From Styela clava (lineage: Eukaryota; Chordata; Ascidiacea; Stolidobranchia; Styelidae), in NCBI RefSeq assembly GCF_964204865.1, contig NC_135258.1:13383001-13447000 (forward strand): a stretch of 64,000 bases of DNA, written 5' to 3'. Made by a program: the position numbers and the translations under genes. This document shows, piece by piece, positions 52,401-64,000 of this stretch; the stretch's first letter is position 1; every line of letters starts with the position of its first letter. Below the pieces are notes generated by a model, which made no database searches, was not told where the DNA came from, and saw only the letters and a program-made list of their open reading frames with translations.

Positions 52401-55400
52401 ACTGATAATAGGAATAAAATAAGGAAAATTGGAAAGAAATTATCGCCTAACCCTATCCTGTTACCCATGTTACGTTCCGATGTCTGCCATCTTGGTTCGC
52501 ATACTTCGGGAGCACCAAAATCTTAATAGAATAATACCCCCTAATACCCTATTACCCCCTACTGGGAAATTAATTTCATATTCAATGCAAAGTGTAGTAT
52601 GCTCATGGAAGACTGTTGGTAGCGAAAGAGATTAGGTAAAATAGCATATCCCAAATTACCGGTACCGGTACGTGTTGCATTCTAGTAGGTTCAAATTGTA
52701 ATTGATAAAAAGTTGTAATTTGCTGTTTATTTTACTATGATAATTGTTGTTGTTTCAGTCAATCAAAGCAGAAGATTTCATTGTTAAAGAAAATTGCAAC
52801 GAAGAACTCCATGAAGATATTGCCACCAGAACGACCTGCCCATGCGAAGCTTGCTTGCATAGACTGTAAGTTTGAATTTTATTTTATTTTTTATATTGGC
52901 CTGTGAACTTGCATGCAGAGGTAATTGATGAAATATAAGAAGATGTGTCAAAAACGAATCAAAATTCACAATATTTAATATAGTGTGAGATCTGCCCTAA
53001 ATAATAGTGAGAACTTTCTTTCACCTTTAAAAACGCAAATGCTGCCTATGCGGGATGCAGTCTGATGTTTGACTGGTTGAACATTCATAATTCATCATTC
53101 ACGCTTACTGGCTTTCTGTCTTTCACAGTCATTTCTTGTTTGTATGAAAATTCTAGATAATTTGGTAAAAACAATAAATGTTATTTTTAAGTTTGATGGA
53201 TTTATGCCATTTCTATGATTTTCTATTCATATGGAATTTTACATGTTAAAATACATCATAAAAGTTGTTTCATATTTTGGAAAACTGAAATTAATTCATT
53301 CTGTTACACTTAAGCAGGTCTTGATATTATAAATTTCAGAATTTTTATGATAATTTGTATACTTTTATTGTTTATATATCATCATTGATAAACAATACAT
53401 TTGATCTTGTGAATTTCGTCAAAGGTAAATATCCCATGATTTAATTGTTATCAAAAATGTTCAAAATTTCACTGTTCTTCAACATTTCAATATTTCTCAA
53501 ATACTCCTTATGAAGGCTGAGGAAATCCCAGATAAATTTTTTAATCATGTACAAAAATATTCCATTGCTAAGAATTCTATCTTTAGATTGGTCTTTAGAT
53601 TGTTATTATGAATATGCATTCTGGTTGTCTAATTGACTGATGGCCATTAAAGTATTGCTTAACCAAATTTAGCAGAGTTGCATTTATCAGCAAAGAGCCA
53701 TAACTATTCACAGTTTATCTGGTTTCATAAAAGAGTCACTTACCATTTACTGCAATTAGGAAGTTGTAGATATTACCACAATGAATAATTTGATATATAG
53801 AATGCAAATACATTCAACTAAAACAGAAACCAGTCAAAAGCAGAACAATATCTTGAGTAATATGCCTAATAGTGTACTCGAACTCAATTGATTATTCTTT
53901 GGTCATCAACTTGTTTAAGAAAGATAATTTACATTTCGATTTAATATAAGATAATGAATATTATTTAACTGTGACTTTAGTAAGGAATCTGTTTTGTTAG
54001 TAGATTCCTTATTTATCCTCAAACATTTTATTATTGAAAATTTTAATTAGAACGAAAAACCACAATCCAAGTTGTATGTTTCTTCTCGAAAAACATAAAA
54101 TTTTAATTAGTGTATTCATTTTAAATGAAGCATTTGGAGAAATGAACGTATGACTGAAAGTGGAATTTTTCATATAACTTAAACATCAATAAATTAATTT
54201 TATAAGGGAATTTTGAATAATGAAAAACTACACTGATCAATAAATTGAACTCTTATTAGAAATCTATTTCCCTTTGTTAAGATTTCTATTGTTGTAATAC
54301 AATGGAATGGTCACTATAAAGATCGAGACCTGTTTATTCATTCAGTTCAAAATTGTAATCATCAAACAATTTCATCAAACAACTAACATTAATAGATTCT
54401 TCATTTTGAATAAAATTTAAAATGAGAACTGCTAGAAAAAGATGCATTCTAAATAATTTAGATAATTTTAGTTAGTACCTTACTGTACAAGTTTGTAAAA
54501 TGGGATTTGTTTTATGATCCTTTACTGAAGTCTGAAAGTGAATCAGTTTAAGATGAGCACAATATTATATAGCCATAGCAAAATGTCAATTACAATTCAA
54601 ATGTCACAGTACCTTTTTTTCAATAAAATCTAGGTGTTTGGGAATGGATAGATTATGAGACATAATGTGAATTCATATGTATACAGAAAAAAGTTGAATC
54701 ACTGTTGCTCATTTTTTAAAAATAAAAGGCCTGGTCCTAACTTTGTTCACCACCGCACTTCTGATTACTCTGTGCGTGGGTTGGCAGGTTTGGATCCAAT
54801 GGGGGATAAATATGTCGAGAGGATTGCTTGAGCCTGTGGTTTGCCATATGATTAAGTCATCTTAACACTTTTCTCTTTGGACAAATATGTAAATCCTTAC
54901 TTGACCGTGGTCGTTTGTACAGAGCCTGATCTACAATGAAAGGCACAGAAAATATCATTTTATTCAAAAGTTGCAAGTTTTTTTTTTTTTAATTTTTCAG
55001 AACTTTAAATGCAAATGCAGTAAAGCAACATGGAGTACATGCGAAAGGTTGGAATATGCTGCGAGAAGTTATCACTGGTTTAAAGGACAGTCCTAATGAA
55101 GAAACCATAGATAAGAAAGAAATTTTATCAAAGTAAGTTGATTAGAAGTTTGCTTTGAATATAAAATATATTCTAATATTTTTTTTGATAACATTCACAA
55201 GATTATTGAAAAATCAGGCTTGTGTTGAAATTAGTAAGAGATATAATCATCATCATATATGGTAAAATAAAAATATTTGAAACTATTTTTTGGACCAATT
55301 TTATTGTCTTTGATCTTGGATGCTTGTATAATTGAACCTGAATCTAAAACCAACAAATCCTCGGGCCTATGATTCTTCTGTCATAAATATTACTGTCATT

Positions 55401-58400
55401 CATTGCCGTTCTATTTATCCTTCATGATTGCAAATTAGACATTGTTTTAAAAAAGAAAAATTGATCTTAAACACCTAATTTCATTTTGTAGTAGCAAACT
55501 TTTTAGTTCCTTATTTGACATGGTTTCAAGATATGATGTATTGAATATTGTTATTAATACATTTCCATTACTATATTTCAGGTTAACTCAATATAATCCT
55601 CATTTACTCTTCCAGCGACTTGAACTCAGCATTAAACAATATATTTCTGGCAAGAAGGTGAAATTTTTATGCTTTATACTTCTTTTTTTTTCATATTTAT
55701 TTGAGATATAATTGAGCGTGCATGCTTGTAAATTTTAGCGATATTTAGCAGGTTTGTATAGATTTTTTTTTCATATTAAGTAAAAATGTATAGTTGTTAA
55801 TACTGGAAATATTCTTTTTTGGTTTTTACTCATTTTCAATTTTTGTTCTTTTTTAATACTGATAAATTTAAGGAAATAAATTAAAAAAATTACCCCTTTT
55901 CTCAATAACTAGAACAATTGCTTTCAACTTTTCTGTAGTTGAATATGAAAGAGGTACTGTTTTAATGTTTCTTTGAGATATAAATGAGTACCATGTTGCA
56001 CTGTATTATTATCTTATTTTTAATTGGGTTAAAACAATTTGCTAATTATTTGGCTAAAGTTAATACATAATAAACTAATTTACCATAAGGATATTTTGTT
56101 GAATAATTGAGGATTGTGAGTTTTTACTCTGTGTTGTTAGGTCTCCAAATTATTAAGTTGATTGCATTAATCAAGACATTTCAAGTAAAATTTGGTAATT
56201 GATAAATATCCCAAGACTTCCATTTTAGCCGTTGGAACAATTTTGTGAGTAGAGTAATAGTGAAAGCTATCATTGGTATTTGTAATATACTTTTGGTGTG
56301 CTTTGCTTTCATGTGAACCACAGTTTTTTCATATTTGTATTTTTAACATACTCTTGGTGTGCCTTACTTTATATGTTTACTACAGTTTTTTTTCTATTCC
56401 TAAATCATTTATATATAGATTTTGCTTAAAATTTCTCTGATGATGATCAGTTCTGGAAATTTTATCTCTAAAAGTGAGATCAGTAGGTTGCCAATTGAGT
56501 CGTGGTGGAGTCGGATTTGTGGTTTGGCTTGTTTCCCCTGGAGTCATGGTCATATTTTCTCCAAGGGGTCTAGGTAAAAAATCAAGCTTTTTTAAAGCCT
56601 GAGCTGGAGTCGATTGCAAATTTTTTCGACTTCACATATCTGGTATTGAGTCAACATTTGAATCCAATTTACGATGGAATATGCAAATTTTTATCCTACT
56701 TTTTCTAGGTTCAACTCCTGAAACTACTTGCGCAAGGATATGAAAATCCATTATCTGCATTGGATGTTGCTAATACATTGTTGAATATGTATGCAGATAT
56801 TTTGGAAGTTGCTGGAACCTTATCAAATCTAGTTAAAGATATGGTAATTTTATTTAATGGTTAATCGGTCACACAATAAGTTTTGGGTTCTGATACAATA
56901 ATTCAAATTCAAATACTTCTAACACAGGGCATGCTTTTAGAGGCTACAGCTCTGTTTTTTGACATTTATAATTTTCCAACATTTAATACAACTAATAGTT
57001 TCAAGTTAATTTAAAAAAAGGTTAAATTTTTGAATTAGAAATTTTTGTCTCATGGTGTTTGAGTCTTATTGCCATAAAACTGCATTTGGGCCAATTGTTT
57101 ATAATTGCAGCGATCATAACCAAAATACAATATTGGCTGTAGGACCGGAACTGGAGCCCAGCACTAAATTAATAAAATAAAGCTCTGAGATGCAGCCACA
57201 GCAAAAACAGTAGCGCTGGTGCAAGTTTTTCTCATAAAACCCTGTCTGCTCTTTAAGATACTATTAAAAATAAAAAAAAATATTAAAGTTTACCCTAATA
57301 ACTGAATCATATTATTTGAAGGATTCTCTCCACTTGGCAAAGTTGGGAACATCGCTTGTGAAATGGAGTAAATGCCTGTTTCAACATATCGTTTGTGCCG
57401 AACCTCTCGTACATCATGCACTTCCTGAACTTCTTGTACAACTGAGAAAGGGAATAACTAAAGATTCAAGCGATGCAAATTTTAGTGATATTTTACACAG
57501 GTTTGTATAGATTTTTTGGGGCTCCCGAAGTATGCGAACCAAGATGGCGGACATCGGAATGTAATATGTGTACTAGGTTCGGGTTAGGCCATAATTTTAG
57601 GTATAAATACTACGGGAGGCTCTTGGCTAGTCTTCGAACTAATAATAGGACTAAAATAAGGAAAATTGGAAAGAAATTATCGCCTAACCCTAACCTGTTA
57701 CCCATGTTACGTTCCGATGTCCGCCATCTTGGTTCGCATACTTTGGGGGCACCGATTTTTTTTTTATTAAAAAGTTGAGTTGTTATTTTTTTTGCTCATT
57801 TTCAATTTTTGGTCATTTTATGATAAAAATAAATTTTGGGAATTGAAATGAATTTGAAAAATTCCTTTTTTCTTAATTACAGGAACAATTGCTTTCAACT
57901 TTTCTGTAGTGATAATGTCTCATACACAGCTCTTATTTTAATGTTTTCAAAATTATGCTCCAAACTCCCTGGGGCTGGTTTTTACACAGAATTCTTGTCT
58001 TGATAAATACGATAAAACATAAGGCTTCTGTCCATCAAATTAGGTGAATTACTTTTCAATGAATGGTATATGAATATGGTTATACATAAACTCCATGGAG
58101 TATGTTTGAGCGTTGCTCTCTTGCAGTATGTCTTGAGATTATTTTTGTTTTTTCGGGTATTGAAACTTCATTACTATTCTCTTTTTTTTTGTTGGATATG
58201 GTGTAAAATATTATCATTTGCTCTGTCTGTCTAGAGTTATATGTGGAAAAGTTTTTGAAAAACAGTTTACAGTTTTTCGATCAATCTGACTTCATATGCT
58301 TGCTGTAACTATTTGCCATGATCGTTATTTATCCTGACCATGAAAAAATATGATCAGATTCTATTTTCTTTATTCACCTTGTTTTTATAACTGTCAGTTT

Positions 58401-61400
58401 GGTATTGAGAATTGTAGAACAAAAAGACTGCTCCAGCTTGTTAATTGTTAATTGGTTGTTGATAATTGGATTAAATTTGGATAGAATAAAATAGCTTTTT
58501 CTATAACTTAGTCCCATTTTTAGCCTGCAACATCACATTTATCACAACAGTCAGGCATACCCAGCACTTTACAGCAATATCATGCAATCAAATCATTTTT
58601 TTTTAGCAATTCAATCAAATAGCATAGAGCCCACAGAAAGTTTTGAAAATAAATAAAAGTAATAGCTTACTCGTGAAAAATACAATCCTTAACCACCAAA
58701 AATTTCCAAGCAATTAGACGCGGTCCAGCCTGACGGTACTATTCACAACATCTAAGTTTTATTATATGTCTGTATAAATGCTCGTTCAGAACAAAGTTCA
58801 AACAATAAGAGGGATAATTTTCAACAAAGAATTATGGGGTTTCACCCAGAGTAAATACCATTAACTAGACATTTTAATGTAATGGTTAAATAGTTCCAGG
58901 ACATAGTTCTTGTAACTTAGCGTATATAATCTTCCTGATTCACCTCAACCTTTAAATCACTATCTTTAAATCATACCTTTTGGTAGGATGGTTGTAAATA
59001 TATTTTGGATACTAAGATAATTGATACTAACTACGACTAGTGAAGAGGCAAAATGAACTAATAAATAGAATTGAGTAACAAGTTATTCAGATATTTCAAA
59101 AGTATCCAAGTGATTCTTTATTGCATCTGAATTCTGAAGCATCTGATTGCACCTGTTAGAAAATTATATACAAAAATGTTCACTTTACAAGGAAAAACTT
59201 GCTGGGATCAGTCTTGTATTATCACTAAGTAATACTAAATTCTTTAAAATATCAAATAATATTTTTTTGACAATTTTCTCTATTTGAAACATATTATTGT
59301 TACCAACATTTCATTGAAGATAAATTATTTACATATCATAATAAGGCAATCAATATGGTCAATTACTAATTCACAATCTTAATGATGAGAATATGCCAGG
59401 TGCCAGGGTTGTGCAAAAGGCGGGCCACAACCCGGCACGCCAAGCCATTCAGTGTGGCCCTTGTCCACACTCAGATTTTCTCCAACAAACATGAAATTCT
59501 AATCCGACAGTTTTTGTTTGAAAAGGCGCTAACATAGATAAAAATACTTTGTTTTATTTGCTTTTGTTGCTGCGTTGAATCTTTCGCCGTTTTGCCCAGT
59601 GCATTTATTATTATAGGGCTAAGCGATAGTGGCTTCTCTTGCCTTTTCTGCTAAATTTTTTATGCGTGGCCCGGCTAGATGACTGAAGTTGGTTATATGG
59701 CCCACCGACAAAAAATATTGCACACGCCTGGAATACGCTCACCTCAAAGACAGTTAGGAAAAATTAGACATCAAAAGTTAAGTGGACACAATGACCTTGG
59801 CCCTTGGGGTTAGAGCATTGAACGAATTATGTCGGTGTTATAGATTAACATCTCAGATTCAAACCTTGTGCCATCACATAATTAAGAATGTGAATAATGT
59901 GAATATGAATAATTAAGAATGAACTGGGTTGGCTGAATGACAAAGTAAAAAGATGTAGCCTTCCAGACAATGCCCTACCTAACTGTGCCTGCTTATTAGT
60001 ACCTTGTTCAAACATGTTTATTCTGTAATATAATTCCATCATCATAATACGGTAATGATAATGAATTGTTGTTAAATCAAATTTAGTTGAATCTGTGAGT
60101 GGGTGGAATTATTTTATATTATCGTATATAATTATTATTAAATTTGATGCATGATGCCACATGCTATATTTCCTGCTACTAAACTACACACAATATATTA
60201 TTAGACTATTAATAATGATCAATATTTTAAATTGTCTATGTTTGGGAAAGTTTCATTCGGGAATAAAGAATTTTTACGTTGCATAATATGATTTTCGTAG
60301 CCCAACTTAATTATGCAATTACGACATGTATTTTAAAACTTTAACCAATTTCGAGAATAAAATTTATTAAGTTGAAAACTTGGTTATTTCAACAATCTAA
60401 TGTATGTCAAACAATTGCTGGTTTTGAGGAGAATGTTTTATAAATTTAAGCAAAAAGTTGCAACTTACAGAGATGTGATAACTGGTAACAAAAGTAACTG
60501 GTACTGTCATCATGCATGAACATACGCCATTTGCTGAGTTGAGTGTATGCTTGTCAAAATCTGTCAGGCAAAGCAACGGACATCACAGAGTCCAAAAAAC
60601 ATTTCAACAAAAAAATATAATTAAGACATTTGTGGAAGGCAATTTTTGAAATATACAATCTGAACAATATCAATAACAATTCAGCAAAGCGATCTGTAGG
60701 CTGACTTTTTGGTGCTGTAGTGTGAGTACCAGGTTAGGGTTAGGCCACAATTCCATTCCTAATTTCCTCATTTTAGTTTTATTACCCCCTGCCCATTTAT
60801 AAGCAGTCCCTTTACACAACTTGATGTAAAGTAGGCGAACAAAATTAGTTACCTCCATATTGGTACACACACTTCTGGAGCAGCGACTTCTTAGCCCAGT
60901 AAAATAGCTTGTTGTTTAGTCAGTTTCAAGTTTTATACTATTATCTTATCCAAAAATTCATAATTCATTTATACAGCCTGGTACAAAATCCACTTTTGGG
61001 TCACTGATTGTAGTTTTGTATATCTTTCTCCTCACTTAATTCAGGGTATGTTAACTATGTGAGAAAAAATGATTGTAATTTTTTTATTTAAAAACTTATA
61101 TATATTCAACTTTGCAAGTCATTCTGGTCATAAATGTTTTAATCAGCCCTATTGTTCTGCATAGCGTTACATATTATGTTCAATCTATTCTATTATTTTA
61201 ATACATGAATCATAAACTCATTCATATCCGACTATTGATTATTGTCTTGTTTCTCACTTACCTAGCATTATTGAACAGTTGAATTTCCTCCTGAAAGAAA
61301 TCAGGTTTAATGTCATTAAAGATAATGTACAAGATAATCTCTAAATTCGGCGAGTGTTTTTCTATGTATCTGAAACCCGCAACTGATTAAGTGAGAGGTT

Positions 61401-63514
61401 TTCAATTTTTCTTTTCTCATTTACCCATTGATAAATTGGATAAATTTCAAAATTTACACCCCCCCTAACTTATTTTTCCTGACCCTGGTACTAAATATAC
61501 TAAAATGGAACCAAACGTCTATTCGTGTAGTGGAAAGATGTATGATTGATATTATTACTTGCAAAATTAACTCTCATATGATAAATTTACCCCCCCCCCC
61601 CCAATTACCTCCAAGTGAAGCTGAACATCCCCCCCCTCCTCAAACCCCGGGATTAAGTATTCTTATATGTGACTGGTGACGAATGGTATTGTACATTCCC
61701 ACATATAAGCCGACCGCATAAAACGACCTGAAACAGTGAATGTATAAAAATTTGCATATAAGCCGACCCTACAAATTGTAACACGCCATACGGCATTAAG
61801 TTAGCAATAATGTCATTTCGTTTGAGTGCGATTAGAGTTATGCGCTTACATAAGCCCTTAGTTTGGCAACTTTTGTTTTGAGTTTTAAACTCGGTTTATA
61901 TGCGAGGATATATGGTAAATTTACCCCTCATTTACCTCCGAGTGAAGTCAATGTATCTTGATCTTTTTATTATAATCAGAAATTTTACTTGAACTAAACA
62001 TTTCAAAACATAGTTTTTCTCTGGTTCATTTTCTAATTCTTTATTCGACAGGTTTTTACATTTTGGTGATGAAATGATGCAACTGCAAGTTGAATGGAAG
62101 AGTACACTCTCTCGCATTAATGATCACTCAAAAAAACATTCGCTTGTGATGAGTAAATATCGATATCTACATCATGTCGATCGTTCTGTTGTTGTCGCTA
62201 TGTCTGAATGTTTAAGACAACATCCTCCGATGCAGGTATGTTCGTCTTATTGTTGTCATCAATATGTTTAAGTTCATGTAAATCACATGAGTACCAGGTT
62301 CACCAGTTCGGCGCCCGACACACTCTGGTAACCGGATGACAGGTCGTTGATATGGATTCCTATGTGTTCTTGTTGTATGTCCTAGCATCTGTGAGCATCT
62401 ATCATTTATTCTCTTTCCCAGTGTTAGGGTAGTGACAGTTTTTTTGGCTGCAGAGCATAGCTGAGTTGAACTTTCACAGAAAAATATCTTTTATCCACAC
62501 TTGTGTCGCACACACACACATACCTTATTTACATACATTGATAGCACACATATATGCTTAAATTTAGCGGGTGCTCTTGTATGAACTCAGGTCGTAAATG
62601 CGTCTTGCGGGCCGCCCTGCCGCTGACACACATTGGCTTTTAATGGATTTTGTTGGCAGTAGTTGCTTATGTGAAACTTTTAATGAAAAATATTATTATT
62701 TTTGCGCCATTTAAACACACATTTTTCTCACCAACAAACAGTGCACATTTTACACATTGATAGTATAGTACACATACACACTTTGGCTTTTAATGAATGT
62801 GGCTGTATGTGTGTATGTTTATTCATCTCGTAAAAGCAGTATAAAAGAATTAGTAATTATAAATACTGAAGACGGGATTATAATACGGTAAGTCAAATAT
62901 GTATAATATGGTCCTTTATACAGACAGCTGTGCAAATGGTGGGTGGGTATGATAACAGAGGTAAGGGTGGAGTATACGAAACTGTATACAAAGGAGGTTG
63001 TAAGACAAAACAACATCTATAAATAGAGATGCAACACAACATGAAACACACTGCATGTAAATATAGTGATAAAATTAAGAATTTGAATTTAAATACAACA
63101 TCATTGAGTGATGATACCAGTGATACCACATACTATAAATCGGGGAAATGGTCAGGTTTAAAGGGTGTGAACATATATGGTGTGCACCACTCAAGGTCGA
63201 TAGTGTTAGACAGAGAAATTTTTACTTCAAACATTTTTACTCAGAATTCAAGTTATGAAGAATTTACAATCACTTATGATGTTTTCTTGTTAATAGTGAT
63301 TCGATTAATTTTTGTCTTGTGTCAACCTGTAAAATGACCGTCCAATCAATTTTTACTATCCACTGTTCGTTCAAATGCATTGATAAAGCAAGGACTAATA
63401 ATTATTTTTCATTTCAGAACAATCCTGTTTTATCAAATCTTGCACCATTTCTGTCCATACCAAGTTTTCCTTCATTTCCTGATTCTTATGGATCCTGTTA
63501 TTTCAACTCACTAG
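49469..63514 (+). CDS. Unrecognised multi-exon helical protein (3' end beyond window)
   Basis: Eight exons with GT-AG borders and consistent phase: 49469-49597, 52759-52865, 55001-55132, 55582-55657, 56709-56843, 57322-57500, 62052-62235, 63418-63514; 346 codons so far. The start MSKTDEKPTLHLKLKG is the first ATG of the opening frame and is preceded by stops. Exon 2 has a cysteine cluster, CPCEACLHRL (C-x-C-x2-C). From exon 3 onward the predicted structure is mostly amphipathic helix (LREVITGLKD, LELSIKQYISGKK, LDVANTLLNMYADILEV, LGTSLVKWSKCLFQHIV). No signal peptide, membrane segment or enzyme motif was seen. Family not identified. The last donor at 63515 shows continuation to the right. The exon model rests on splice signals and phase alone; small exons may be missed. 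Intron 6 is 4.6 kb. Confidence 0.7.
49598..52758. other. Intron 1 of the right-hand gene
   Basis: No exon recognised. About 50030-50450 is GC-richer, with repeated ctgccgcggt, cggcagc and tggcagc units in both orientations. A MITE lies at 52282-52516. Bases near 50520-50560 resemble 15476-15510, another small dispersed repeat. Confidence 0.5.
52282..52516 (+). mobile_element. GGnGCTCC-family MITE in intron 1
   Basis: 235 bp, with left end GGGGCTCCCGAAGTATGCGA and right end complementary (cttcgggagcacc), inverted repeats of about 40 bp. A perfect 8-bp target duplication, aaaatctt, lies at 52274-52281 and 52517-52524. Nearly identical to 57518-57753. Confidence 0.93.
52866..55000. other. Intron 2 of the right-hand gene
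   Basis: Very AT-rich, with no exon or bounded element, apart from an inverted fragment of the dispersed repeat at about 54790-54900. Confidence 0.45.
55728..55955 (+). repeat. Intronic duplicate of the exon 6 end and following intron
   Basis: This stretch matches 57474-57518 and 57754-57925: aaattttagcgatattt, caggtttgtatagattttt, ctcattttcaattttt, and acaattgctttcaacttttctgtag. The part matching coding bases 57476-57500 is a degraded exon remnant with a retained splice donor-like gtttgta. It lacks the MITE present at 57518-57753. Confidence 0.8.
57518..57753 (+). mobile_element. GGnGCTCC-family MITE 17 bp after a splice donor
   Basis: 236 bp, with left end GGGGCTCCCGAAGTATGCGA and right end CATACTTTGGGGGCACC. 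A perfect 8-bp target duplication, gatttttt, lies at 57510-57517 and 57754-57761. The 5' splice site of exon 6 is at 57500/57501, so the element begins 17 bp into the intron. Confidence 0.93.
59397..59730. mobile_element. hAT MITE with CAGG...GTGTGCAA ends
   Basis: 334 bp. The left end has CAGGTGCCAGGGTTGTGCAA and the right end TTGCACACGCCTG. Flanks gaatatgc and gaatacgc agree at 7 of 8. Subterminal ggcccgg/gtggcccgg motifs are hAT-like. No coding content. Confidence 0.8.
60711..60884 (-). mobile_element. GGnGCTCC-family MITE, diverged
   Basis: 174 bp, with ends GGTGCTGTAGTGTGAGTACC and (complement) GCTGCTCCAGAAGTGTGTGT. Flanks gacttttt and gacttctt agree at 7 of 8. The interior matches the element at 30022-30201 in the opposite orientation. 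Confidence 0.8.
61690..61917. mobile_element. MITE-like inverted repeat (atataagccgacc)
   Basis: Begins tacattcccacatataagcc and ends with the approximate complement ctcggtttatatgcgagg...atatatggta. A second atataagccgacc copy lies internally at about 61754. No duplication longer than TA could be verified. Confidence 0.45.
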
Positions 63515-63933
63515 GTAATTGCGATTTTTTGCATCATTTTTCAAGTTCAATGATCAGTATTGAGATTTTGTGATGCCATATTAAATATATTAAGAATGTC
63601 TTTACAATCTTAATTTCAAGAATAATTTGGAATAGTTATATTAGAAAATTATCATTTTTATCATTCGAATGCCATGTTATGACAAAAAAGATTTTGTTAA
63701 AATCTTGTATACGTATTCAATTACCGCCATCTCATTCGGGGTGTAATGATTTAGATAGATAATTTCAAACCGAAAAGATTCTGGTCCTCTTAAGAGTATA
63801 TTTTATTGTCTGCTTGTGCAAAGCCTGATTAGTAGCAACGAGCTGTAAATACGTCGGTCGTGCTTACCTCACCTAGTGTGTAATAATTTGGCTGGGTAAT
63901 GTAGAATCAGGACCAATTCTGATAATTCTAAAA

Positions 63934-64000
63934 CAGTGGTTCCCAAACCACGGCCTACAGGCCCCCGCCGGCCTGTGTAGCGATTTGAAATGGCCAACTG
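63934..64000 (+). mobile_element. Left end of a hAT element cut by the window edge
   Basis: CAGTGGTTCCCAAACCACGG followed by ggcccccgccggcctgtg, as in the left ends of hAT elements elsewhere in the window. The expected right end and 8-bp duplication (left flank ttctaaaa) lie outside. Confidence 0.55.

Larger units (their letters stand above)
57501..62051. other. Intron 6 of the right-hand gene
   Basis: Holds MITEs at 57518-57753, 59397-59730, 60711-60884 and about 61690-61917, a possible SINE-like stretch near 59800-60020, and poly-C tracts (about 61590-61601 and 61630-61637). No exon recognised. Confidence 0.5.

Noticed and set aside
59800-60020. tRNA-like / SINE-like stretch (gggttagagcattgaac ... 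agattcaaacc)
   Set aside because: Resembles A- and B-box spacing, but the cloverleaf does not fold convincingly by eye and no second copy was found in the window. tRNAscan and a SINE search would decide.
63029-63337. 102-aa plus-strand frame in the last intron
   Set aside because: No domain, no splice evidence, and it sits between two exons of a phase-consistent gene; likely chance.

Overview
The window is animal (metazoan) nuclear DNA: AT-rich, with spliced genes carrying GT-AG introns of about 0.3-4.6 kb, no operon structure, and introns and gaps full of DNA-transposon debris. Five genes have clear vertebrate counterparts: OGFOD3, CIR1, STK32, MANF and TDRD7. Compact genes, strong AT bias and many short taggcctac and accggt palindromes fit a tunicate or other marine invertebrate deuterostome, but the species cannot be fixed from this sequence.

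Layout. 1-416 (-): first coding exon of OGFOD3, running off the left edge. 1775-2827 (+): intronless CIR1, divergent from OGFOD3. 4085-10935 (+): STK32 (YANK) kinase, 8 coding exons, 394 aa. 14588-19708 (+): MANF, 4 exons, 174 aa, with a nested pair of hAT elements in intron 2. 20-35 kb: a transposon-dense island with BED-finger remains, a single-exon GNAT acetyltransferase (24280-24948, -), an almost intact hAT element whose transposase has one in-frame stop (25613-28346), and a decayed second copy of the GNAT gene (about 30401-32753, -) broken by an LTR-like insertion and a hAT element. 35.7-41.7 kb: little beyond two MITEs. 41688-45344 (+): TDRD7 in one long coding exon with four LOTUS and two Tudor domains. 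45.3-49.4 kb: a probable 3'UTR intron, a LINE endonuclease fragment and a dispersed repeat pair. 49469-63514 (+): eight exons of an unrecognised helical protein that continues past the right edge.

The genes belong to unrelated processes: prolyl-hydroxylase-like oxygenase, Notch/RBPJ corepression and splicing, signalling kinase, ER-stress factor, germ granule/piRNA factor. No functional cluster is evident. The most informative non-genic content is a set of mobile elements with exact target-site duplications, and two places where a local duplication preserves a copy of the site without the insertion. One of these insertions lies 17 bp downstream of a 5' splice site. I found no CRISPR array, rRNA, convincing tRNA gene, bacterial operon or clearly new multi-gene system.
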